Assembly (NCBI RefSeq): GCF_903645355.1
Contig: NZ_CAHJXR010000003.1
Coordinates: 1-64,000 of the forward strand
Reading direction: 5' to 3'
From: Schaalia sp. Marseille-Q2122
Lineage (GTDB): Bacteria > Actinomycetota > Actinomycetes > Actinomycetales > Actinomycetaceae
DNA length: 64,000 bases
Notes under the pieces: model-generated
What the model was told of the DNA's origin: nothing
What the model saw: the letters and a program-made list of their open reading frames with translations, nothing else
The model's database searches: none
Translations under genes and position numbers: made by a program
Shown here: piece by piece, positions 33,061-42,119 of the stretch
Numbering within the stretch: the first letter of the stretch is position 1
Layout: each line of letters starts with the position of its first letter

Positions 33061-36000
33061 AGTGAATGCACCTTATGGCGCTGTCATCATGCGTCGAAAC
33101 TCTGTCGTATTGACGAGATAGAGCCGAGTTGCCCGGAGTTTTGTCGATAAGACAGAGTTTCGACGAAAGTGCTGGGAGCCTTCTGGCGCGCGCCTGGCGT
33201 TCTCATCACTGATGAGGAACTGGACCGTCTCAATGCACCTTATGGCGCTGGGAGCCTTCTGACGTGACGGGCCAGGTGCATGATCTTGATGGGTTTGCGG
33301 AGTCTCAATGCACCTTATGGCACTGGGAGCCTTCTGACGCAGACATCAGCGGAGACGAAGAGCACCCCCTCGGTCTCAATGCACCTTATGGCGCTGGGAG
33401 CCTTCTGACCCGAGAATCAAGGGGGGCGAGCACTATGAGTGAGAAGTCTCAATGCACCTTATGGCGCTAGGAGCCTTCTGACACGAAGGCACTTGGTTTC
33501 GTGGAGCGTTCCAAGATGGTCTCAATGCACCTTATGGCGCTGGGAGCCTTCTGACGTCCTCGCAGTTCTTCACGAGGCGTGCCTCGTCGGGTCTCAATGC
33601 ACCTTATGGCGCTGGGAGCCTTCTGACGGCCACTTCACCGGCCACGACGTTGGGGTCGGTGAAGTCTCAATGCACCTTATGGCGCTGGGAGCCTTCTGAC
33701 TGAAATGGTCATCGGCGCACTAGAGGATGCGGCAGATGGCGTCTCAATGCACCTTATGGCGCTGGGAGCCTTCTGACAGGGATCTCGGAATGGGTGACGT
33801 GCTCGGGCTGCGAGTCTCAATGCACCTTATGGCGCTGGGAGCCTTCTGACCCCGCACCATCGTCCGCAAAGCCGCATCCGACAAGGTCTCAATGCACCTT
33901 ATGGCGCTGGGAGCCTTCTGACCACGACAGTTGGCAACACATGGCGGAGATATTCGACCTGTCTCAATGCACCTTATGGCGCTGGGAGCCTTCTGACGGC
34001 CCAGAACATGCCTTCGCGGTAGGCAATGACGTCTCAATGCACCTTATGGCGCTGGGAGCCTTCTGACATGGCACGATGAGCACGTAGAAGAGGGGCATTT
34101 CTTCGTCTCAATGCACCTTATGGCGCTGGGAGCCTTCTGACAGGGGAATTAGTAACGATCACATTGTTTGTTGATTTGTCTCAATGCACCTTATGGCGCT
34201 GGGAGCCTTCTGACCGCTTGGTATCAAGACCGGTGAGTAGGGCTGTCAAGAGCGTCTCAATGCACCTTATGGCGCTGGGAGCCTTCTGACCAGGCAAGTC
34301 TTCGCGGAAGAAGAACAACTCTTGCTTGTCTCAATGCACCTTATGGCGCTGGGAGCCTTCTGACGCAGGGGCGCGAAGTGTCAGACGCCCACCTCCTCCG
34401 ACGTCTCAATGCACCTTATGGCGCTGGGAGCCTTCTGACTGAAGGAGATGGGCTCCGAGAGGGCTTCGTTCACGGGTCTCAATGCACCTTATGGCGCTGG
34501 GAGCCTTCTGACACCGCCGCGTCAGGCGTGAGATTCGCGTTCATACCTGCCTCAATGCACCTTATGGCGCTGGGAGCCTTCTGACCACATTCAACCGCAT
34601 CTTCGGCGTGCAGGGCGGGCTGTCTCAATGCACCTTATGGCGCTAGGAGCCTTCTGACCTGCCGGACTTCTCCAAGCTCGCGGCGCGCACGGTCAAGTCT
34701 CAATGCACCTTATGGCGCTAGGAGCCTTCTGACCATCAGCGCGGAGCTGGGCGACAGCTTCAGCTTGGGTGTCTCAATGCACCTTATGGCGCTGGGAGCC
34801 TTCTGACTGAAGCCCGAAGGGTCCACGGTCTACGATTTTTCTGTCTCAATGCAACTTATGGCGCTGGGAGCCTTCTGACACCTAGCGCGCGTGCTACGGC
34901 AGCGCGGGAGCGGCGTCTCAATGCACCTTATGGCGCTGGGAGCCTTCTGACCATGACAACACCACGCGCAATCTTCATCGAAATGGCGCGTCTCAATGCA
35001 CCTTATGGCGCTGGGAGCCTTCTGACCCAACACACCAGAGTTGGGGTTGAGGCGCGTCAGCGGTCTCAATGCACCTTATGGCGCTGGGAGCCTTCTGACT
35101 GGGATGAGCTGGGATGGAGTGAGGCTCGTAAATCGTCTCAATGCACCTTATGGCGCTGGGAGCCTTCTGACGAACGTCCGTGGCGCATATTCGGCGCAGG
35201 CTTTTAGCGTCTCAATGCACCTTATGGCGCTGGGAGCCTTCTGACGTGAAGGCCGTCCAGCAGGCAACCGCTGAGGCCCTGCGTCTCAATGCACCTTATG
35301 GCGCTGGGAGCCTTCTGACAAGGCTGTCGCTCTGTTGGCTGGTCTAGCGATTGTGGGTCTCAATGCACCTTATGGCGCTGGGAGCCTTCTGACCGTCACC
35401 TCACCACCACCCACACGAACGGTAGCCTAAGTCTCAATGCACCTTATGGCGCTGGGAGCCTTCTGACCGTCACCTCACCACCACCCACACGAACGGTAGC
35501 CTAAGTCTCAATGCACCTTATGGCGCTGGGAGCCTTCTGACGCGCGCCTCCGCCACTTCTTCCTTCGCGGCCTTCGTGTCTCAATGCACCTTATGGCGCT
35601 GGGAGCCTTCTGACTGAGCTCCCAGCCGATGAATCCGCAGACGTTCCCGCGTCTCAATGCACCTTATGGCGCTGGGAGCCTTCTGACAACCCGTCAGCTC
35701 AACACCGAATACACCACTCAGAACGTCTCAATGCACCTTATGGCGCTGGGAGCCTTCTGACTCTCAAGTCGGTGCTGCTGCACCTCGATCTGGAGTTCCC
35801 GTCTCAATGCACCTTATGGCGCTGGGAGCCTTCTGACTGTAAACGGTATTCGTGCACAACAGAGCTCTAGGTCTCAATGCACCTTATGGCGCTGGGAGCC
35901 TTCTGACGCAGCAATCGACCCTCCTAGGTCGCCTGAGTGAGCGGTCTCAATGCACCTTATGGCGCTGGGAGCCTTCTGACACATCGGGGACGGGGATACA

Positions 36001-37586
36001 CAGCTTCTTGCTTTGTCTCAATGCACCTTATGGCGCTGGGAGCCTTCTGACCTGGTAGATAGTCCAGAGCACGTACAACTGTGGTCGTGGGAGTCTCAAT
36101 GCACCTTATGGCGCTGGGAGCCTTCTGACGCAACAAAGTATGCCCTTCCTGCTATCGGAACCCTTGTCTCAATGCACCTTATGGCGCTGGGAGCCTTCTG
36201 ACCTCCAACGCCAAAGCCGGGGCGACGTTGGCGGCCAGTCTCAATGCACCTTATGGCGCTGGGAGCCTTCTGACGCACGGTGAAGGGCACGTGGAGGATC
36301 CCTGAGTCAGTCTCAATGCACCTTATGGCGCTGGGAGCCTTCTGACGATCCCGGCTTTTTCACAACAGCACCAATGGCGCGCGTCTCAATGCACCTTATG
36401 GCGCTGGGAGCCTTCTGACCCCTAAGAGGGTGGTCTTCCTGTGCTTTTCCGAAGAGTGGTCTCAATGCACCTTATGGCGCTGGGAGCCTTCTGACAGGGA
36501 AGCCTTTGCAACAGTTATGAAAGAGCTTGGTAGTCTCAATGCACCTTATGGCGCTGGGAGCCTTCTGACTTCGAAAAATGGACGCTCATGAAATTCTGAC
36601 CGAGTCTCAATGCACCTTATGGCGCTGGGAGCCTTCTGACTTTCTAGCGTCTCCTGGTACGTCTCGACCACCCAGGTCTCAATGCACCTTATGGCGCTGG
36701 GAGCCTTCTGACACTGTGGACACCACCACCACACGCCAAACCATGCTCAGTCTCAATGCACCTTATGGCGCTGGGAGCCTTCTGACACAACAGCCGCGTG
36801 GCAACGTCAAGGCTCTGGATGTCTCAATGCACCTTATGGCGCTGGGAGCCTTCTGACCCTGACCAAAAAGTTCTCCCATACCTCCGCTGTTGAGTCTCAA
36901 TGCACCTTATGGCGCTGGGAGCCTTCTGACGGCTCTCGGTTGGGACCATAACTCCACCAGCCTTGCGGTCTCAATGCACCTTATGGCGCTGGGAGCCTTC
37001 TGACTTAAAAGCGGCTGCCCTACCGCGGCAGGCCACACGTCTCAATGCACCTTATGGCGCTGGGAGCCTTCTGACCGGCAGCACCGCTCTTGGATGCTTA
37101 CGAGAACGAGTCTCAATGCACCTTATGGCGCTGGGAGCCTTCTGACTAGCGAAATCCAGTCGCTGATCCTCATGATGAGGCAGTGTCTCAATGCACCTTA
37201 TGGCGCTGGGAGCCTTCTGACCTGGAAGACCCGCCCCACCGTCGACGACTACGAGGGTCTCAATGCACCTTATGGCGCTGGGAGCCTTCTGACTCGAAAA
37301 CCACGCCGGAGATGTTGAACCCGTGCTTGGTCTCAATGCACCTTATGGCGCTGGGAGCCTTCTGACGGAGACAGAGAATGACTGACCAGCAGACCGAGAA
37401 CCAGTCTCAATGCACCTTATGGCGCTGGGAGCCTTCTGACCGCGGAGCGGAGGTCACACCCCCACTTTGAGCGCTGTCTCAATGCACCTTATGGCGCTGG
37501 GAGCCTTCTGACACGCTGAAACAACCGTGGGCAACGCTCATAATGCAAGGTCTCAATGCACCTTATGGCGCTGGGAGCCTTCTGAC
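33061..37586 (-). CRISPR. CRISPR array 2: 61 repeats (one split), about 60 spacers
   Basis: Sixty 37-base repeats run from 33,227 to 37,586, plus one degenerate repeat at 33,061-33,187 split by an insertion. The unit opens GTCTCAATGCACC and ends GCCTTCTGAC on the plus strand. Spacers are mostly 35-40 bases. Repeat variants cluster at the left (33,302, 33,446, 34,549, 34,622, 34,697, 34,843), so the leader is at the right, next to cas2. The crRNA strand is minus: the repeat folds GCGCC-AUAA-GGUGC and ends in the 8-nt handle AUUGAGAC. One spacer is present twice in a row (35,394-35,430 and 35,468-35,504). Confidence 0.98.
33084..33170. mobile_element. 87-bp MITE-like insertion inside the oldest repeat
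   Basis: The repeat is intact to CGCTG at 33,083 and resumes GCTGGGAG at 33,171, so GCTG is duplicated as a possible 4-bp target site. The insert has 15-bp perfect inverted repeats, CGTCGAAACTCTGTC (33,092-33,106) and its complement (33,151-33,165), extendable to 25 bp with three mismatches. It codes for nothing. Confidence 0.75.
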
Positions 37587-37790
37587 CCCCTACCGAAAAA
37601 CACCCCTTCTGACCTGCGGCTTTACAAGCATTTCCGCCACCGATCAAAAACAGTGCTTTTCAACAGGCTCTGATAGGCCCTATTTAACCATAAAACCCCA
37701 GGTCAGAACCACCCCGCCACCGACGGCGGTTTTCGCTTGTTCTCCGCCGACTTTGAACGAGGTTATGCGGAAAAGTCGCCCTCGCCTCGC
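37587..37790 (-). promoter_or_regulatory. Leader of array 2
   Basis: It directly abuts the newest repeat and lies between it and cas2. It shares CACCCCTTCTGACCTGCGGC (37,601-37,620), CGCCACCGA (twice), CAAAAA, GGCTC and ATGCGGAAAAGTC (about 37,765-37,777) with the array-1 leader. The conservation, while the rest has drifted, marks it as the functional leader with promoter and integration signals. Confidence 0.8.
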
Positions 37791-37833
37791 CCTCGTCGTA
37801 CTGAAAATTACAGAAAACGCCAGCCCCGCAAGT

Positions 37834-37918
37834 CGACCTCGCAACCCAGCCCTGCAAGTCGGGCCGCCAAACCGACCTCGCAACCCAACCCCCGCCAAGC
37901 CGACCTCGCAACCCAACA
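37834..37918. repeat. Three imperfect repeats between leader and cas2
   Basis: CGACCTCGCAACCCA occurs at 37,834, 37,873 and 37,901, in a C/A-rich stretch with no credible gene. It lies in the 376-base gap between array 2 and the cas2 stop; the rest of the gap is the leader. Confidence 0.7.
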
Positions 37919-37962
37919 CCACAACCCAACAACACCCAGCAGCAGCAACCATCACCGCCCAC

Positions 37963-38265
37963 CTACCACAGCCCTCGACAAAACCCCACATCATCCAGGG
38001 CCACGCCAACCCCGTGAACCTCGGCCCGCTCCTCACAATGTGCGCACAAGGGATAAATGTGCACTACATCCTCACGGTCATCAATCGCATCGGTGACCTG
38101 ACGGCGAACCACCCCAATATCAGCCACCGACACGCGCAACTGAAAAACAGACTCCTGAATCCGATATCCCCAGCTCTGCAGGATCTTCGCCACGCGATTA
38201 CGTCTACGATCAGAGGTAATGTCATAGGCAACCAGGTAAATCACCGCCACACCACCCCCACCCAC
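37963..38265 (-). CDS. cas2: CRISPR adaptation protein Cas2
   Basis: 100 residues. VIYLVAYDITSDRRRNRVAK is the Cas2 opening with the conserved Asp in YDIT, followed by LQSWGYRIQESVFQLRVS, the signature second helix and strand. It bridges Cas1 dimers in the spacer-integration complex. The start (GTG 38,265) lies inside the 3' end of cas1, an overlap of 25 bases. The gene points to the leader of array 2. Confidence 0.95.
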   Translation of the reverse strand: MGGGGVAVIYLVAYDITSDRRRNRVAKILQSWGYRIQESVFQLRVSVADIGVVRRQVTDAIDDREDVVHIYPLCAHCEERAEVHGVGVALDDVGFCRGLW

Positions 38266-39902
38266 CGATAGTCAGGCTCCATCATCGCCCGCGCCAACAA
38301 CTGAGCCTCATGATGAATGTGCCTGCGCCACGAGCCAGCAAACCCCGGCAGAGCGCCACGCACCGAACGCTGCAATGTCTGCTCGTATGCGTCAGTGACT
38401 ATCTTTTTCCCCTCAGCAGTCAACCACACGCCGCCCTCGTCAGCCGGGTTGGCATGCTCAGCGCGCAAACGTTTTGACCGCAACAATGCCATCACCGTCT
38501 GATCTACCAGAAGCGGGCGAAACTCCTCCATCAGATCTAAAGCCAAACTCGTGCGCTTATCCGTTGAGGCATGCAAAATCCCCAAAGAAGGCTCCAGCCC
38601 GGCAGCCATTAATGCGCCCACGCACTCGGACAACAAAATCGCATACCCATACGACAGGGCCGCATTCGCCAGATCCCGCGGAGGGCGGCGGCTACGCCCA
38701 TGAAACGCCACCTCCGGCGGAACAAAACGGGGGAGAGCCTCAAAGTAGGCCTCGGATGCCGCGCCCTCCAACCCCATAAGCTCACTGATTGTTTCGGCAT
38801 ATTCGCACTCTGCGCTCAGGGAACGGATCGCCTGACAGGTTCGCCGCACGTCGCCCTCTTCGGACCGCCTGGCCAGACGTTGGACGAGGTACACCTGGTT
38901 ACGAAGTTTGGCACGTACGATCGCCCTGGCCAGGGGCAGGCGTGTCTCCTCCTGGGCTGAGAGCGCGGCCTGCCGTAGAAGGCGCTGGGCGTGGGCTGCG
39001 CCGGACTTGCCCGCGAGCTGTCCCAGGTAGCCGCCGCGTCGCGTCAGGAAGCACACCGCAACATCGCTACGCAGCGCCCACGAGCGCGCGCCCGCAGATA
39101 AACCGACATTTCCACTGAGTACGATCCGCGACACCAGTCGGCAGGGTATGGACATCTCTGCGGTGCCTGTGGGGGATGCGACTATCACGCGGCCCGAGGC
39201 AACGCGGATTCTCGCTCCGTCGCGGCCGACGTATAAGACTTGGTCGGCGTGACCGGCCTCTTCTAGCCGAGGGGAGCTGGGGAAGGCAGACAGGTCGGGC
39301 CGAAGGAAGGCGTCAGCATCTTCTGTGGCAAAGCAGGTGATCTCGCAGGAAAGAAGAGGAAGACTAGTGAGATTCGCGTGTTGCTCAATGACAAGCTTGG
39401 CTGCGTGCAGGTCTGCCTCGCGCAGGGCGCACACTGCTCCCGTCGCGCCGAATCGCGCGTAAGCCAGGCCGAGGTCGGTCAGGGCGTGATCCATGGGGGC
39501 CAGCAGGTTATCGACAATGAGGGTGCGAAGGTGGTCAAAGGTCTGTGCGCGGGCTGTGGGGGCAGGCAGGGCATGGTTGTCTGTTGGGGCGTGGCGGACA
39601 GGGAAGACATCGTGGACAGGCAGCGCATTCTGGATCAGCGCGTCGAGGTGGACGCAGCGATCCTGAAGGGGAAGAAGATCGCTGAGGCGTGGGGCGAGCG
39701 CCCTCCAATCAGGTGGGGCAAAGGTAAAGAGGAGTGAGCTGCCTGCACTGGCCGCATGAATGTCGACGAGTTCATCAATGGCTTGGCGGGGGTCGCTGCC
39801 TTCCCGTGGAGTGAATGCTTGAGGGTGAACCTTGGAGGTGAGGGTGCCTTCGAATGCTTCAAGCAAAAGGGCGGTGCTGAGTTGTGCGAGCAGTGGAGAC
39901 AA
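38241..39902 (-). CDS. cas1: Cas1 integrase with N-terminal degenerate reverse-transcriptase-like domain
   Basis: 553 residues, against about 330 for ordinary Cas1. Residues about 218-553 are a complete Cas1: catalytic E379 (MGLEGAASEAYFEAL), H444 (GILHASTDKR) and acidic D456/E459 (LALDLMEEFRPLL). Residues 1-215 align in order with RT segments: STALLLEAFEGTLTSK and FTPREGSDPRQA resemble the finger region (usually FRPGRS...A), SLLFTFAPPDW sits where motif A has its Asp, and LLAPMDHALTDLGLAYARF leads to GATG where YADD is expected. Catalytic Asps are therefore missing. The frame is open upstream to 40,175 without ATG, GTG or TTG, so the true start may be a non-standard codon or lost; TTG 39,902 is used here. 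Confidence 0.85.
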   Translation of the reverse strand: MSPLLAQLSTALLLEAFEGTLTSKVHPQAFTPREGSDPRQAIDELVDIHAASAGSSLLFTFAPPDWRALAPRLSDLLPLQDRCVHLDALIQNALPVHDVFPVRHAPTDNHALPAPTARAQTFDHLRTLIVDNLLAPMDHALTDLGLAYARFGATGAVCALREADLHAAKLVIEQHANLTSLPLLSCEITCFATEDADAFLRPDLSAFPSSPRLEEAGHADQVLYVGRDGARIRVASGRVIVASPTGTAEMSIPCRLVSRIVLSGNVGLSAGARSWALRSDVAVCFLTRRGGYLGQLAGKSGAAHAQRLLRQAALSAQEETRLPLARAIVRAKLRNQVYLVQRLARRSEEGDVRRTCQAIRSLSAECEYAETISELMGLEGAASEAYFEALPRFVPPEVAFHGRSRRPPRDLANAALSYGYAILLSECVGALMAAGLEPSLGILHASTDKRTSLALDLMEEFRPLLVDQTVMALLRSKRLRAEHANPADEGGVWLTAEGKKIVTDAYEQTLQRSVRGALPGFAGSWRRHIHHEAQLLARAMMEPDYRWVGVVWR

Positions 39903-40520
39903 AGCTTCGGTTGATTGATGGGCAGGGTGTTTGGGGTCGCGTAGGTGTTTGCTGAGTGTGGCGCTCAGACTGACGAGGTCATCGCCTGTATCTGGTATCG
40001 AGTGGGATGGGAGTTTGTGGAGGGTGGTGAGGATGTGTTCTGGCGAGGTGAGGGAAGTGCAGAGCGTGCAGGAGGGGCGAGGGGCTGGGGTGGCCGGAGT
40101 CGTGGGAGTGATGGGAGTGGCTGTACTGGCGGGGTGAACATGGCGGCAACTTCCTTGTTGCTCGATGGGACTTTCCTAAAATATCGGGAATTAATTCGCT
40201 ATTCAATAGATATTGTGGTTTTTGCTTTCTGAGAGCCTGAGGGAAGGCCTGGGGAGGGGGAAGCCCGGTCGAAGTGGGACTGGAGAGCGGTGCGAGACAA
40301 GAGGGTCTGGGGTGAGGTGCGCGCGGGAGAGGTTGCGTGGGAGGGATCGTGTGGGAAGGAGGGTAGAGGGGGAATTAACGCAGATGGCGGCGCAGGGGCT
40401 AACGCATACTCCCGTTGAAAACCTCATAATGTTTCACGCGTGAAACGCCATCGAAGTGCGAGTTATCCACAGATTTTCTGTTCAGCTGTGGTGTGGGTGT
40501 GGGGGCGGTAGCGTTGGGGC
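39903..40520. other. Region upstream of cas1, with palindrome and DnaA-box-like site
   Basis: 618 bases without a supported gene. 39,903-40,175 continues the cas1 frame without a normal start (translation includes SLSATLSKHLRDPKHP). The 40,200-40,400 part is G-rich on the plus strand. At 40,431-40,446 there is a perfect 16-bp palindrome GTTTCACGCGTGAAAC, and at 40,463-40,471 TTATCCACA, a perfect DnaA-box match. The lipoprotein promoter should lie at the right end. Confidence 0.5.
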
Positions 40521-41192
40521 ATGATGTTGTTGAATGCCTCAAGGAAAAGTGTTGGTGTGCTGCTTGCCTGTGTGGTGGTGAGCGTGTCGCTTAGTGCGTG
40601 TGGTTCTGCTGGTTCAGAGCAGGGGATGTCTGCGTCGCTTCCTGTAGAAGATGCTGTGCAGTCTCAGGTGGGGTCGCCTGATGATGTGGTGGCGATGTCT
40701 GGCATTTATGAGGTGACGCGTGAGGGGAAGTTGTTGAGGTATTCCTCCGATCCTCGCTTAGATAAGCCTGAGCTCAGCGACGTTGCGAAAGTGCATGACA
40801 ATAACGGTGCTGAGGAGTTCGCACAGTATTTCATTCGGGTGGTGGAGTACACCTGGGATAGTGGAGACACATCCTTGCTGAAGGAAATCTCGTTGCCGTC
40901 GTGCACGTGGTGTGAATACATGAGTGCAACTACCGACGAGCGCATGAAGAATAAAGGCTGGGTCCGCAACCTGCGGGCAACGGTCATCGAGGTGCAACCG
41001 GCGTTTGAGGTCCCTGATCATCCAGGTCTGTGGCACGTTGACACAGTGTCTGAAACTAGTGCTCACCAGGAGTATGACGGTAAGAGACTGAAAGAGGTTG
41101 AAAAGGAGAGAGTGCGTTTATCGCTCCAAATGCGCTATGAAGAGGGTGCATGGAAGATTAGCGGTAGCAAGGGAGAGAGTATTTCCGAATGA
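40521..41192 (+). CDS. Secreted lipoprotein, DUF6318-like
   Basis: 223 residues. The signal peptide ends in the lipobox LSAC (about residues 24-27), so it is attached to the outer face of the membrane. The mature part contains GAEEFAQYFIRVVEYTWDSGD then TSLLKEISLPSCTWCEY, the pattern of the actinobacterial DUF6318 family, with two nearby cysteines. Function is unknown. The stop overlaps the start of the next gene (ATGA), so the two are coupled. Two ATGs in a row (40,521, 40,524) are both possible starts. Confidence 0.75.
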   Translation: MMLLNASRKSVGVLLACVVVSVSLSACGSAGSEQGMSASLPVEDAVQSQVGSPDDVVAMSGIYEVTREGKLLRYSSDPRLDKPELSDVAKVHDNNGAEEFAQYFIRVVEYTWDSGDTSLLKEISLPSCTWCEYMSATTDERMKNKGWVRNLRATVIEVQPAFEVPDHPGLWHVDTVSETSAHQEYDGKRLKEVEKERVRLSLQMRYEEGAWKISGSKGESISE

Positions 41193-41989
41193 AATCTCTT
41201 CGCTTGTGTTGTGCTTTCGTCGCTATTCCGGCGCTGCTTACAGTGCTTTCTCCAGCTGCTTACGCAGAAGATGATGGGGGTACGACGACGTTTTCAGTGA
41301 ACAATTCCGGTCGTGACATGGTCGATGTCAGTGGGGTTTACTCGCAGCGTCAGGAGGGCAAGTCGGATCTGCCTGCTCCGGGTTCTTCTCGGGTGGAGTT
41401 GGGGCGGTCTGCTCCTCCGCCGTCTGCGGATTTGGGGTGTGTGGGTCAGTTGAGTGCGGGTGGGTGGAGTGGGGCGGATTTGTGTCCGTATCGTTTTGCT
41501 GATGATGAGCCTGCTGAGGAGATTCCTACTATTGATCTTCTCTATCATGCGCTCGCCCAGACGCAGGTGAAGGGCGCTGGGCTGAAGGTGGAGCCGTGAA
41601 TTCGTACCTATGTGGGGCTGCCAACCCTGGTGCATGCGGCTACTCCTGTGAGGCAGGAGGTGGTGCGGGTGTTTGACCATGATGTGGTGGTCGATTTTGA
41701 GGCAACCTCGTTTAAGTATGACTTTGGGGATGGGTTGGATCCGTTGGTGACGACGGATCCGTCTTCGAGGTTTCCGGTGATGACGCTTCATCATGTGTAC
41801 CTGGAGCCCAGGGAGTGGGTGAGTGTGGTGTTGGAGACGAAGTGGAGGGCTAGGGTGCTTCATCCTGTGACGGGTGAGACCTTGACGGTGCCTTCAGCCT
41901 TACTAACTACGGAAGTGTCAGCACCTTTTGAGGTGCGCAAGGCAAAGGGGTACCTGACCGACACGGCTGAAGAACTCATGGGCCGCTAA
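41189..41989 (+). pseudogene. Secreted protein gene interrupted by an in-frame TGA
   Basis: A 136-residue secreted protein (signal peptide to about residue 26, AYAEDD) ends in VEP-TGA at 41,597. The same frame stays open for another 130 codons, reading IRTYVGLPTLVHAATPVRQ and DFGDGLDPLVTTDPS to 41,989. One G-to-A change (TGG to TGA) would explain the break. The second half contains a PKD-like YDFGDG motif. It overlaps the lipoprotein gene, a pairing common in Actinomyces. As drawn it probably makes only the N-terminal product. Confidence 0.65.
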
Positions 41990-42119
41990 GAGGCAGCACC
42001 TATGCTCCCGCGTTGCACCGGTGGCGCCGCGTTGCACCAATCCACCCGGACCCGGCGCAATAAGAGCGACCAGAGGCCACCAGTGCAACCGCAAGCCACA
42101 GCTGAGCCAAGAAAACCCG

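Noticed and set aside
33264-37365. Many short frames across 33-37 kb with repeated peptides such as SQCTLWRWEPSD
   Set aside because: They are translations of the CRISPR repeat and spacers, not genes.
37680-38036. 118-residue minus-strand frame between array 2 and cas2
   Set aside because: It overlaps the start-distal part of cas2 and is made of the imperfect GACCTCGCAACCCA repeats and the leader, with no plausible protein fold.
38241-39902. Active RT-Cas1 or group II intron RT
   Set aside because: The YADD position reads FGAT and the motif-A aspartate is absent; no intron RNA structure was seen.
19734-39902. Prophage or integrative element carrying the CRISPR island
   Set aside because: No integrase, phage structural gene or attachment repeat was found. 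The tRNA-Thr in the window lies more than 20 kb from the island.
40431-40446. Canonical parS centromere site
   Set aside because: The two half-sites are two bases further apart than in the ParB consensus; it is kept only as a finding.
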